Source of the DNA: Actinomycetota bacterium | GTDB taxonomy: Bacteria; Actinomycetota; Acidimicrobiia; Acidimicrobiales; Ilumatobacteraceae | Length of the DNA: 64,000 nt | Assembly (NCBI GenBank): GCA_009701715.1 | Contig: WLJO01000009.1 | Span: 1-64,000, forward strand | Direction: 5' to 3' | Shown: piece by piece, positions 49,234 to 58,215 of the stretch | Layout of the letters: every line of letters begins with the position of its first letter | How positions within the stretch are numbered: position 1 is the stretch's first letter | The notes under the pieces: generated by a model | What the model saw: only the letters and a program-made list of their open reading frames with translations | What the model was told of the DNA's origin: nothing | Database searches by the model: none | Translations under genes and position numbers: made by a program

Positions 49234-52200
49234 GACTGCGTCATCGTCGACTCGAAAACGCGTCGCCACCCGTGCAGCGGGACGTCGAGCTCGAGACCCT
49301 GCCCGGCCTCGCGCTCAGGATCGACGATCGAGCGGGCAAGTGCGATAACTGCCTTCGCCACGACATCCCCGGTGCGCACCGCTATCGCATCCGCGCGGTC
49401 CAGCGCGTTGACGGCGGCGCGCGGTGATCCGGTGCGAGCGTGCGCGAGCGCAGCACCGACTCCCGCGTACACGTGATCGAGGTAGCTGGCTCCGTAATCG
49501 GCCGACACGGCAGCCGAACGCGCCAGCGCCGCGTCGAACTCTCCGAGGCTCACGTCCACGAGCACCCGTACCGATGTGAGGTACGCGTACGCCACACCGG
49601 CTACCGCGGTTTCCGCCTGCTCAAGGCAGCGCAGCGCATCGTCGGGACGGCCGAGCTGTACCAGACCGAGTGCCCTCGCTACCCACGCCTCGCTGGTGAA
49701 CCCGATACGGGCGCGGTCGTTGTCGACGGCGAGCTCGGCGGCGCGGACTGCCCGGTCCGACTCGCCCAACTGCGCAGCGCTCGCCGCCTCGGTGAGCAGC
49801 ACGAGCCCCTGCATCTGGTACACATCGCCGAGGAGGTGCATCTCCTCCACCGTACGTTGGTGCGCCGAGGCCCGGCCGAGCGCTGCCGTCGCCCTGGTGA
49901 GCGGGGCGAGCGCGAGCAGTTCACCGAAACCATCGCCCATGCGCTTGAACCGCGTCCGCGCCGTCTCGCCCTGCTTGAGTGCGTCCTCGGTACGCCCGCG
50001 CCAGAGCCAGAGGTTCGCCTGGAGGGACTGCATCATCCCCGCCGCCCAGTCGTCACCGCGATCGAGTGCTTCCTCGAGCACCCGGTCCGCCAGTTCACTC
50101 GCCTCGTCGGTACGGCCTTGGTAGTAACGGACATAAGCCAGCAGACCCTGCACCCAGCCGAGACCACCGCGATCGCCCATGGCCGTCATGCTGCGCTGAG
50201 CGAGGTCGAGGCGCGCCTCGGCCTGCACAAGGTCGCCCGAGATGAACGACAGCCATGCCCGGTGCCACTCCACCCAGGCGAGCCCGATCGCGTCCGCACC
50301 ACCTTGGGTAAGCCGCTCCGCCTCGTCGAGCAACTGCTCCGCGAGGTGAAGATCCCCGCCAAGGAGTTCGACGAACGCTCGGTCACGCAGTGCCCGCGCG
50401 AGCCGCAGCGGCTTGCCGACCTCACGGAACAGCCGTACTGCCTCGGAGAACTCGCCGCGCGCGCCGGGCAGGTTCCCGCTGAGGCGCACGACCGTTCCGA
50501 GGATCCGTCGGGCCTCGGCCTCGGACTCGAGGTCCCCGAGCAGTGCGCTGGAACGCAGCACCCGGTCGAGGTCCGCCCGTGCGCGTGCGATATTTCGCTG
50601 CTCGGCGTGCGACGCCGCCCGGATCAGGCAGAGGCGGAGCATCGACGGCACCCTCGCATCGTCGACCTCCTCGCCAAGCAGGTCGAGACCCCGTGTGGCG
50701 AGACGGACGGCAGACCGCATGTAGTGCTGCTCGGACGCGCGCTCCGCGGCGAGGGTCAACCACCTCACGGCTCGGTCGACGACGTCGCCCGGCACGCCCG
50801 ACACGGGCCCGAGTTCCGCGACCAGTTCGGCAGTGGTGGCGTAGTGGTGTGCGATCTCGTCCCGGTTGGCCGTGCCCTCCCGTGTTGTCTCGTTCGGGCC
50901 GCCCGATCCCGAGAGCAACACGAAGCGCTCGTAGATCATTGCGAGCGACTCCGCGATCCCGTAGTGCCGGACGGCGCGAACTGCCTTGGTGAGTGTGTTG
51001 TACGCGACGTCCCTCACGGACTGCGAACGGAAGCTCCAGCGCCGGCCTTCACGCGCGAGCAACCCGGCGTCCACGAGCGCATCAAGCGTCGAGCTGTCTC
51101 CGTGCTGCCCGAGTGCCTCCGCGAAGCGGAGCAGTGCCGTCAGCGAACCGGAGGCGCCAAGCACCGCTGCGTTGTCGAGCATCGCCCGCTGGTCCGAGGT
51201 CAACTGGTCCAGGCGGGCCGACACCAGTGTTCGCAGGGAGTCCGGCAGGTCGCCGACGTGCCCACCGTCCGCCACGAGCGTTGCGAGTTCCTCAAGGAAC
51301 AGTGGATTGCCGCCACTCCGGTCATACAGCGAGGCAACGATTGCCGAATCGGCCGAGTCGCCGAGGATTGCTGCTGCGAGCTGTTCGGTGGACGATCGGT
51401 CAAGGGGCTCGAGCCTCAGGTGGAGCGACGTGAACAGCGGGCTCATCGGGGGCCACGCAACCTCCACGTCGGGGCGCGCCGTTGTGAGCAGCACGAACGG
51501 CAGGTTGGCGAGGTTGGTGAGTAACTGCTCCAGCAGGTTGAGCACCACCGTGTCCGCCCAGTGGACGTCCGCGATAGCGAGGAGCAGCGGGCCCCGGTTG
51601 CACCGGGCGTGCAGCACCGTGATGAGGGCACGAGTGAGTTCCTCACGTGCCCGAACGGCATCGAGACGGTCGAGGGCCGAGGGCTGTCCGACGAGGTGGA
51701 GGAACGCGTCGCCGATCCGCACGATCTCCGGATCGTCGTCGGAGCGACCGAGCAGTTCCGCCGCGCGCTGCATGCCCGTGCGCCGGACGCCCTCCGCCTC
51801 CATGTCACCGAGACCGAGCGCATCGCTGAGCGCCGTTGCGATCGGCCACCACACGTTTGCCTCGCCGTACGCAACGCACGCCCCGACGAGCACGGAAAGC
51901 CCGTGGGCCTCGCGAGCGGTTCGCACAATCTCCTCCGCCAGACGGCTCTTGCCGACGCCACCCTCACCGTCAATCGCCACGAGCAGCGCCTTCTGGCGTG
52001 CCACCGCATACGCAACACCGGAGAGCAGCAGTTGCGTCTCCTCGGCACGGCCGATCATTGGGGTGGAGCGCTCCCGGCGGCGGCGCCCGGGCCGCAGGCT
52101 CACCTCCTCCGCGAGCCACGCGTCGATCGACTGCTCGCGCCCGCGTGGGGTGAGGGACTCGAACCACGAGTAGCGGATGGGACGGTCCGTGAGCACCTTG

Positions 52201-52730
52201 GTGGGCTGGCCGACGAGCACTCGACCGGGTGGCGCCTCGGACTGCAGCCGGGATGCGGTGTTCACCACGTCGCCCATCGCCGTGTAGGCACCGCCCGCGC
52301 GGAAGGCGCCGACGAGCACCTCCCCGGTATTGATGCCGATGCGCATCTGCAGACCGGAGACCGCCTCACGGTTGTGATCGCTCAGCGTTTGCTGCATCTT
52401 CAGCGCGGCGCGGACGGCCCGCTCGGCATCGTCGTCGTGCGTGATCGGCGCACCGAAGAGCGCAACGATGCAGTCGCCGATGATCTTGTCCACGTGCCCG
52501 CCGAAAAGGACCACGTCCTCCACCATCTTCTGGAAGATGCCGTCCACGAGTCGCTTCACCTGCTCAGGGTCTGCGTGCTCGGACAGTGTGGTGAACCCGA
52601 CGATGTCCGCGAATAGGACCGTGACAACGCGCCGTTCCTCACCGAGCGCACTGCTCACCTCTGCACCGCAGCCCGGACAGAAGCGGGCACCGTCTGGCGC
52701 GAACGCCGAGCAGGAAGTGCAGGTCAACAT
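49230..52730 (-). CDS. Class III adenylate cyclase / AAA ATPase / TPR multidomain regulator
   Basis: A 1166-residue protein. Order: zinc ribbon (CTSC, CPGC; 4-21), class III cyclase domain (about 33-205) with metal Asp42 (FADIVGFT) and Asp86, adenine-selecting Lys82 and Asp154, and transition-state Asn157 and Arg161, so catalytically complete; then a STAND/AAA ATPase with P-loop GEGGVGKS (255-262) and LLAIADVHWAD; then a long TPR-like helical region. This architecture is frequent in actinobacteria and mycobacteria and may couple cAMP synthesis to an unknown signal. It is followed by the coupled tag gene. Confidence 0.92.
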   Translation of the reverse strand: MLTCTSCSAFAPDGARFCPGCGAEVSSALGEERRVVTVLFADIVGFTTLSEHADPEQVKRLVDGIFQKMVEDVVLFGGHVDKIIGDCIVALFGAPITHDDDAERAVRAALKMQQTLSDHNREAVSGLQMRIGINTGEVLVGAFRAGGAYTAMGDVVNTASRLQSEAPPGRVLVGQPTKVLTDRPIRYSWFESLTPRGREQSIDAWLAEEVSLRPGRRRRERSTPMIGRAEETQLLLSGVAYAVARQKALLVAIDGEGGVGKSRLAEEIVRTAREAHGLSVLVGACVAYGEANVWWPIATALSDALGLGDMEAEGVRRTGMQRAAELLGRSDDDPEIVRIGDAFLHLVGQPSALDRLDAVRAREELTRALITVLHARCNRGPLLLAIADVHWADTVVLNLLEQLLTNLANLPFVLLTTARPDVEVAWPPMSPLFTSLHLRLEPLDRSSTEQLAAAILGDSADSAIVASLYDRSGGNPLFLEELATLVADGGHVGDLPDSLRTLVSARLDQLTSDQRAMLDNAAVLGASGSLTALLRFAEALGQHGDSSTLDALVDAGLLAREGRRWSFRSQSVRDVAYNTLTKAVRAVRHYGIAESLAMIYERFVLLSGSGGPNETTREGTANRDEIAHHYATTAELVAELGPVSGVPGDVVDRAVRWLTLAAERASEQHYMRSAVRLATRGLDLLGEEVDDARVPSMLRLCLIRAASHAEQRNIARARADLDRVLRSSALLGDLESEAEARRILGTVVRLSGNLPGARGEFSEAVRLFREVGKPLRLARALRDRAFVELLGGDLHLAEQLLDEAERLTQGGADAIGLAWVEWHRAWLSFISGDLVQAEARLDLAQRSMTAMGDRGGLGWVQGLLAYVRYYQGRTDEASELADRVLEEALDRGDDWAAGMMQSLQANLWLWRGRTEDALKQGETARTRFKRMGDGFGELLALAPLTRATAALGRASAHQRTVEEMHLLGDVYQMQGLVLLTEAASAAQLGESDRAVRAAELAVDNDRARIGFTSEAWVARALGLVQLGRPDDALRCLEQAETAVAGVAYAYLTSVRVLVDVSLGEFDAALARSAAVSADYGASYLDHVYAGVGAALAHARTGSPRAAVNALDRADAIAVRTGDVVAKAVIALARSIVDPEREAGQGLELDVPLHGWRRVFESTMTQS

Positions 52731-52880
52731 GCTTGCGACCGCCAGTCACCTGCCGTGGCAGCCGGGGGGCGGAGATCCGGATGCATGAGCGCGATCGTAC
52801 GCTGCCGGCCGCCCGCGGCGGGGATTGAAATATTGGGTCGCAGCGGATGGAGTCAGGCAGACCGGGGCGAGACTGTACGC
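52731..52880. other. Divergent intergenic region
   Basis: 150 bp between the cyclase and ABC genes. It holds a locally AT-rich TTGAAATATTGGG near 52825. No clear promoter hexamer at leaderless distance or RNA was seen. Confidence 0.4.
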
Positions 52881-53633
52881 ATGTCCACCCCCACTTCCCA
52901 ACCGGTTGCTACCGCCGCCGCTGGCTCCGTCGATGCCGTGAAGGTGTACGGCAAGGGTGGTACCGAGGTCCGGGCGCTCGACGGGGTCACCGTGTCGTTC
53001 GAGCGCGGCCGCTTCACCGCCATCATGGGCCCGTCCGGGTCCGGCAAGTCCACCCTGATGCACTGCCTCGCCGGGCTCGATCGGCTCAGCGGCGGCAAGG
53101 CCTACATCGGTGACGTCGATGTCTCCGGCCTGAACGACAAGCAACTAACCATGCTGCGCCGGGACCAGGTCGGGTTCGTCTTCCAGTCGTTCAACCTCGT
53201 GCCCACGCTCACCGCACTCGAGAACATCACGCTGCCGCTGGCGCTCGGCGGCCGCAAGCCAGATCAGCAGTGGCTCGACCGTGTGATCGATGCCGTCAGC
53301 CTGCGCCCCAGGCTCTCGCACAAGCCGAGCGAGCTCTCCGGCGGGCAGCAGCAGCGGGTTGCCGTAGCCCGGGCGCTCGTGACCCGTCCGCAGATCATCT
53401 TCGCCGACGAGCCCACCGGCAACCTGGACTCGCACTCGAGTACGGAGATTCTCGAGTTCATGCGGCATGCGGTGGACGAATTCGGCCAGACGATCGTGAT
53501 GGTCACCCACGACCCGAGCGCCGCCAGTCATGCCGACCGCGTGGTGTTCCTCGCCGACGGGCGCGTGGTCGACGAGATGGAGTCCCCCACCGCCGAGCGA
53601 ATCCTGGACCACCTCAAGCGCCTGGGCGGCTGA
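52881..53633 (+). CDS. ABC transporter ATPase, MacB/LolD type
   Basis: A 250-residue ATPase with Walker [10 protein letters not shown] (50-58), the Q-loop [12 protein letters not shown], signature [10 protein letters not shown] and Walker [17 protein letters not shown], typical of mechanotransmission (MacB/LolD/FtsE) transporters. It ends 2 nt before its permease gene. Confidence 0.93.
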   Translation: MSTPTSQPVATAAAGSVDAVKVYGKGGTEVRALDGVTVSFERGRFTAIMGPSGSGKSTLMHCLAGLDRLSGGKAYIGDVDVSGLNDKQLTMLRRDQVGFVFQSFNLVPTLTALENITLPLALGGRKPDQQWLDRVIDAVSLRPRLSHKPSELSGGQQQRVAVARALVTRPQIIFADEPTGNLDSHSSTEILEFMRHAVDEFGQTIVMVTHDPSAASHADRVVFLADGRVVDEMESPTAERILDHLKRLGG

Positions 53634-53635
53634 CC

Positions 53636-56185
53636 ATGCTCCGAATCGCCCTGAAGGGCGTGCTCGCCCGCAAGACGCGCCTGTTGCTCACATCGCTCGC
53701 CGTCATGCTCGGCACCGCGTTCCTCACCGGGACCACCGTGTTCACCGACACGATCAAGGGCACGTTCGACAACCTCTTCTCGAGCGTCTTCGCGAATGTC
53801 GATGCATACGTCCGGTCCAGCGACGTCATCGAACAGGACTTCGGCGACGCACAGCGCGGCAAGATCTCCGGAACGCTCGTCGAGCAGATCCGCGAGGTCC
53901 CCGGCGTCCTCGCTGCAGAGGCCTCCGTCCAGCAGTTCGCGGTCATCATCGACAAGCAGGGCAAGCCGGTCGGTAAGCCGGGCGGCGGTCCACCGACCTT
54001 CGGCGCCACGGTCGGCAGCGACACCATCGGCTTCTGGCGCTTCGAGACCGGACGTGCCCCGCGCGACGGCACCGAGATGGCCGTCGACGTCAACTCCTTC
54101 GGGCGCGGCAAGTTCGCTATCGGCGACCGCATCAAGGTCACTGCCGTGGGAGGCACCCGGGAGTTCACCCTCGTCGGGGCGGCACACTTCGGCACTGTCG
54201 ACTCGCCGGGGGGTGCAACGTTCGCCCTTTTCGACGACCGGACGGCCGCAGAGTTCCTCAACGGCAAGCAGGATTCGTACGACGCGATCGTCGTCCGGGG
54301 CGACGGCAGCGTGTCGGAGACTGAACTCGTCGACCGGATCCGGCAGACGATCGGGACCACCGGGGTCGAGACCATCACCGGCAAGGCGATTGAGGAAGAG
54401 AACAAGAGCGATATCCAGAAGGGACTCAGCTTCTTCTCGGTGTTCCTCACCGTGTTTGCGTTCATCGCGCTGTTCGTCGCCACGTTCGTCATCTACAACC
54501 TGTTCTCGATCACCGTCGCGCAGCGCCGACGCGAGAACGCGCTGCTGCGCGCCGTCGGCGCCAGCCGCAGGCAGGTCACCTTTGCACTGCTGGTCGAGGC
54601 ATTCGTGATCGGCCTCGTCGGCTCCCTGATCGGGCTCGTCTCGGGAGTTGGCCTCGCTGTCGGTCTCCGCAGTCTGCTCAGTGCGGCGGGGGTGGATCTG
54701 CCGTCCACCGGCGTGAGCCTGCGCGGCAGCACCGTGGTCACCACACTGTGCGTCGGTTTGCTCGTCACCGCAGCGTCGGCGCTCCTGCCGGCGATCCGGT
54801 CGAGCAAGGTGCCGCCCGTCGCCGCACTCCGGGACGAGGCGATCGAACCTGACGCGTGGTCCCGCTCACGCCTCATCTGGGGCGTGCTCCTCCTCGGTGT
54901 CGGTATCGCGGGCGTCATGGGTGCCCTGTTCGGCGGCAAGCTCGTACTCCTGGGCCCAGGTGCACTCGGGCTCTTCACGGGGCTCTTCGTGCTCGGACCC
55001 CTCGTTGCCGGTCCACTCGCACGCCTCGCAGGGATCCCCTTGCGCTCGCTGCGCGGGATCACCGGCCAGATGGGCGCCGAGAACGCTGCGCGGAACCCGA
55101 AACGTACGGCCCGGACGGCTGCTGCCCTCCTCGTCGGGGCGGCCCTCGTTGCAGCCGTGACCGTCATGGCCAGCTCCATCAAGACCTCAGTCCGGGCGAT
55201 CTTCGCCGATCAGTTCCAGGGGGACCTCACGGTTACCGTCAAGTCCTTCGGCTTCGGCGGCCTCCCGATCACCCTCGCCCCGGCGTTGGGTCAACTCCCC
55301 GAGATCGAGGTGGCAACCGGGGTCGGCATTGCCGTCGCAAAGCTGCCCGAACGCTCCAAGGGCACCACCGTCACCGTGGTGGATCCGTCCACCGTGTCGG
55401 CGCTGTTCGACCTGAAAGTCGTTCAGGGCTCGCTCACCGACCTCGACCGTGCCTCCATCGCGTTGAGCAGGAAGAAGTCCGAGTCCTTAGGCAAGGGGAT
55501 CGGCTCCACCATCACCTTCTCGTCGCTCGGGGGCGCCCAGCGTGACCTCCGGGTTGTCGCCGTGTACGAGGAGGACACGCTCGCTGGCGGGTTCACCGTG
55601 TCCCGGGAGGTGTTCGATGGCGCTGACGACAACCTCTTCGACTTCGGCGTGTACATGCTGAAGAAGGACGGCTTCAGCGACACCGCTGCGAAGTCCGCTG
55701 TCGACGCGGTGGTACAGGAGCTTGCGCCAATCGGGACCACCAAGACCCGGGTGGAGTACATCGACAGCCAGGCCAAGCAGGTCGACCCGCTGCTCAACCT
55801 CATCTACGGATTGCTTGCGCTGTCCGTTGTGATCGCGGCGATCGGCATCGTCATCACGCTGCTGCTGTCTGTCTACGAACGGCGCAGGGAACTCGGCCTC
55901 CTGCGGGCCATCGGGATGACACGTTCCCAAGTCCGCTCGAGTATCCGCTGGGAGGCACTCATCGTCACCCTCATCGGAGCGGTCGAGGGCGTTGCAATCG
56001 GGCTCGCCCTCGGGTTCGCCGTCGTCGCGGCACTGAAGGACCAGGGCCTCAACCAGTTCTCCGTGCCGATCATCCGCATGGCATCGATCTTCGTCATCGC
56101 CATCGTGCTCGGTGTGCTGGCCGCAATCATCCCGGCACGGCGCGCCACGAAGGTCAACGTGCTCGAGGCCATCTCCACCAACTGA
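53636..56185 (+). CDS. FtsX/MacB-type ABC permease
   Basis: An 849-residue permease with two FtsX domains. An N-terminal helix (LLLTSLAVMLGTAFLTGTTVF) is followed by a large extracytoplasmic MacB-PCD-like domain, three helices, a further helix pair, a second extracytoplasmic domain and a C-terminal three-helix FtsX domain ending IIPARRATKVNVLEAIST. Such systems export lipoproteins, lipids, peptides or drugs, or drive envelope events. Substrate unknown. Confidence 0.92.
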   Translation: MLRIALKGVLARKTRLLLTSLAVMLGTAFLTGTTVFTDTIKGTFDNLFSSVFANVDAYVRSSDVIEQDFGDAQRGKISGTLVEQIREVPGVLAAEASVQQFAVIIDKQGKPVGKPGGGPPTFGATVGSDTIGFWRFETGRAPRDGTEMAVDVNSFGRGKFAIGDRIKVTAVGGTREFTLVGAAHFGTVDSPGGATFALFDDRTAAEFLNGKQDSYDAIVVRGDGSVSETELVDRIRQTIGTTGVETITGKAIEEENKSDIQKGLSFFSVFLTVFAFIALFVATFVIYNLFSITVAQRRRENALLRAVGASRRQVTFALLVEAFVIGLVGSLIGLVSGVGLAVGLRSLLSAAGVDLPSTGVSLRGSTVVTTLCVGLLVTAASALLPAIRSSKVPPVAALRDEAIEPDAWSRSRLIWGVLLLGVGIAGVMGALFGGKLVLLGPGALGLFTGLFVLGPLVAGPLARLAGIPLRSLRGITGQMGAENAARNPKRTARTAAALLVGAALVAAVTVMASSIKTSVRAIFADQFQGDLTVTVKSFGFGGLPITLAPALGQLPEIEVATGVGIAVAKLPERSKGTTVTVVDPSTVSALFDLKVVQGSLTDLDRASIALSRKKSESLGKGIGSTITFSSLGGAQRDLRVVAVYEEDTLAGGFTVSREVFDGADDNLFDFGVYMLKKDGFSDTAAKSAVDAVVQELAPIGTTKTRVEYIDSQAKQVDPLLNLIYGLLALSVVIAAIGIVITLLLSVYERRRELGLLRAIGMTRSQVRSSIRWEALIVTLIGAVEGVAIGLALGFAVVAALKDQGLNQFSVPIIRMASIFVIAIVLGVLAAIIPARRATKVNVLEAISTN

Positions 56186-56207
56186 CGCGTGCAAACGGCA
56201 GCCGCAC

Positions 56208-56213
56208 TACGTT
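56208..56213 (+). promoter_or_regulatory. Leaderless -10 element of the split-barrel F420 gene
   Basis: TACGTT, 7 nt before the ATG at 56221. Confidence 0.45.
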
Positions 56214-56220
56214 CGACAGC

Positions 56221-56613
56221 ATGCCCTACGACCCGAAGAACCTCCCCGAGGAGGTGGTCGCGTTTCTCAACGAGCGCCACCTGGCCACGCTCACCACGAT
56301 GCGACCCGACGGCTCCCCCCACGTCGTCCCGGTGGGTTTCGCCTGGGATGACCGCGTCGGCCTCGTGCGGATCATCACGTTCGCCCCCTCGATCAAGGCA
56401 AGAAACGTGCTACGGGGTGGGACGCGTGCCGCAGTATCACAGGTGGACGGCGGCCGATGGCTCACCCTCGAGGGCGTTGCCCGCCTGACCGATGACCCCG
56501 CCGACGTTGCCGCAGCGGTGGCCGGGTATGCGGCCCGCTACCGCCAGCCGAGCGAGCGCATCGACCGCGTCGCGATCGAGATCGGCGTGGATCGCGTGCT
56601 CGGTCGCGCCTGA
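56221..56613 (+). CDS. PPOX-class F420-dependent oxidoreductase
   Basis: A 130-residue split-barrel enzyme (LPEEVVAFLNERHLATLTTM, GSPHVVPVGFAWDD, KARNVLRGGTRAAVSQVDG) typical of F420H2-dependent reductases of the FDOR-B group. Substrate unknown. Its last 76 bp are antisense to the nei2 3' end. Confidence 0.85.
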   Translation: MPYDPKNLPEEVVAFLNERHLATLTTMRPDGSPHVVPVGFAWDDRVGLVRIITFAPSIKARNVLRGGTRAAVSQVDGGRWLTLEGVARLTDDPADVAAAVAGYAARYRQPSERIDRVAIEIGVDRVLGRA

Positions 56614-57533
56614 TGCTCGTGCTGCCCGGAGCGTGACCAGCGCTGGTCACGCTCGTCAAGGTACAGCTCGGCTGCTTCCTGTTCTGCGTCCATAGCGCGC
56701 GGCCGCACGAGCCCGGTGGGTGTCACCTCGGTCAGCATCGCCGACTTCGGCGCCGCCTGACACGTTGGGCACCAATAGGTTGCGCGCATGTGCTCCCCGG
56801 TGCGTTGCACCTTCACCGCAGCGTTGCAGCGCGGGCACGGCAGCCCGTTGCGGCCGTACACCGCGAGACCGCCGGGTGTATCGGGGGCAGTGACGCGTCG
56901 CGTGCGCATACGATTTTCCTGCAGCATCCGTGCAGCCGTCTCGATTGCCATGCGACGGGTTGCGAGGTCCACGTCCCTGATAGCCCGGAACGGGCTGATG
57001 CCGCAGTGCCAGAGCACCTCACTCTTGTACACGTTGCCTACACCGCAGGCGATCCGTTGGTCCAGCAGCACTTCGGCGATCGGCTCGTTGCTGTCGGCAA
57101 AGCGATCGATCCGGTCGAGGCACCCATCGATGTTCGGAGCATCCTTGGTCAGGTCGGGGCCAAGGTGACCGAACCCCGGGTGACGCCGCTTGTCGAAACT
57201 GCGGTAGCACTCGACGGTCGGTGCGTTGAAGCACACGGCCTGCCACTGGTCCACGCCTATGGCCACCACCATCTCCCGCTGCGGCCTGCGCCAGCGTTCG
57301 CCCGGGTGGTAGAGGTGCCACGAGCCGGTCATGCGCATGTGGGTGTGCAGCACGACCCCGTCGTCCCAGGCGAACTCGAGGTGCTTGCCGAAGCTCTCGA
57401 TCTCCTCGATGACCCGACCCACCTGCGGCTGCACGCCATCGAGACTCTGGGAGTCGAACGACAGCATGGGCCGACCGACCAGCGCCGTACGGAGAGCCGC
57501 TGCAGCGCGGTAGATGGTGTCACCCTCGGGCAT
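56538..57533 (-). CDS. nei: Fpg/Nei family DNA glycosylase (Nei2-like) with unusual tail
   Basis: A base-excision glycosylase/AP lyase. It starts MPEGDTIYRAA with Pro2 and Glu3 as catalytic residues, has H2TH residues near ACGVGNVYKSEVLW and a zinc finger (Cys233, Cys236, then CPTC). At 331 residues it is about 60 longer than usual Nei2. The extra C-terminus (after VRPRAMDAEQEAAELYL) is encoded through a 26-bp palindrome and antisense to the F420 gene, so the natural stop was probably lost. TACGCT lies 7 nt before the ATG. Confidence 0.9.
   Translation of the reverse strand: MPEGDTIYRAAAALRTALVGRPMLSFDSQSLDGVQPQVGRVIEEIESFGKHLEFAWDDGVVLHTHMRMTGSWHLYHPGERWRRPQREMVVAIGVDQWQAVCFNAPTVECYRSFDKRRHPGFGHLGPDLTKDAPNIDGCLDRIDRFADSNEPIAEVLLDQRIACGVGNVYKSEVLWHCGISPFRAIRDVDLATRRMAIETAARMLQENRMRTRRVTAPDTPGGLAVYGRNGLPCPRCNAAVKVQRTGEHMRATYWCPTCQAAPKSAMLTEVTPTGLVRPRAMDAEQEAAELYLDERDQRWSRSGQHEHQARPSTRSTPISIATRSMRSLGWR
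56629..56654. terminator. Perfect 26-bp palindrome
   Basis: Each 13-nt arm is GAGCGTGACCAGC read inward, with no loop bases. It lies 15 bp after the F420-oxidoreductase stop and inside the nei2 3' coding end. Most likely a terminator stem for the plus-strand gene; a palindromic protein site is possible. Confidence 0.55.
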
Positions 57534-57540
57534 TGGTGGC

Positions 57541-57546
57541 AGCGTA
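57541..57546 (-). promoter_or_regulatory. Leaderless -10 element of nei2
   Basis: TACGCT on the minus strand, 7 nt before the ATG at 57533. Confidence 0.45.
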
Positions 57547-57583
57547 GATCAATGCTCAGTTCAGGTGGTGAACCCCATCCGTT

Positions 57584-57611
57584 CACGAGATGATGAGCAC
57601 ATGATCTCGTG
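57584..57611 (+). promoter_or_regulatory. Inverted repeat spanning the DUF1990 start codon
   Basis: CACGAGAT (57584-57591) and ATCTCGTG (57604-57611) flank the ATG at 57601. In RNA it could form a hairpin at the start site, or act as an operator. Confidence 0.35.
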
Positions 57612-58215
57612 GCGTGCTCCCTCCCCGTCACAGATGGATCGCTTCGTGCGCAAGTGCTCGGCAACCGGTTTCAACACCCCCCTCGGCCTCACCGACGGCA
57701 CCGAGCCAGCACGCTGGTTCGTCGACGACGTCGACGCAATCCTCGGGGTCGGCCCGGAAGCGTTCGCGGCGGCTTCCGATGCGATGCGCTCGTGGGCGCA
57801 GATGGACCTTCCGTGGTTCCGTGTCCACCACCCGGAGTCCATACCGCTCGAGCCCGGAGTGGTGGTTGCCTACGCAATCCGAGTTGCCGGCCTCTGGATG
57901 CCGTTCGCCTGCCGGATCGTGTCGGTCACCGACGAGACCGGGCCCGACGGCTCCCGACGCTTCGGTTTCGTGTACGCCACCATCGGTTCTCACGCAGCAC
58001 AGGGCGAGGAGCGATTCCTCGTGACGTTCAACCCCCGGTCCGGTGAGGTCCACGGCTCCATCCGAGCCGTGTCGCGCCCGGCTCGCTGGTTCGTCTGGAT
58101 CGGTCTGCCTGTAGCCCGCAGGGCACAACGGCTGTTCAAGCCCGAGGCACTGGCGGCGCTCGCCGCGTCAGTGCGCCACCGGTTGGCTCAGGACCGCAGC
58201 ACCAGACCGCGATAA
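57601..58215 (+). CDS. DUF1990 family protein
   Basis: A 204-residue protein of the DUF1990 family (SRPBCC-like fold): ALRSW-type helix SDAMRSWAQMDLPWF, GVVVAYAIRVAGLWMPFACRIV, RRFGFVYATIGSHAAQGEERFLV and ARWFVWIGLPVARRAQRLF. The function is unknown. Its 3' end overlaps lhr by 28 bp. Confidence 0.85.
   Translation: MISWRAPSPSQMDRFVRKCSATGFNTPLGLTDGTEPARWFVDDVDAILGVGPEAFAAASDAMRSWAQMDLPWFRVHHPESIPLEPGVVVAYAIRVAGLWMPFACRIVSVTDETGPDGSRRFGFVYATIGSHAAQGEERFLVTFNPRSGEVHGSIRAVSRPARWFVWIGLPVARRAQRLFKPEALAALAASVRHRLAQDRSTRPR

Noticed and set aside
49440-51524. Long plus-strand frame opposite the cyclase/TPR regulator
   Set aside because: Antisense shadow with low-complexity Arg/Glu/His content and no homology, whereas the minus strand has clear cyclase and P-loop motifs.
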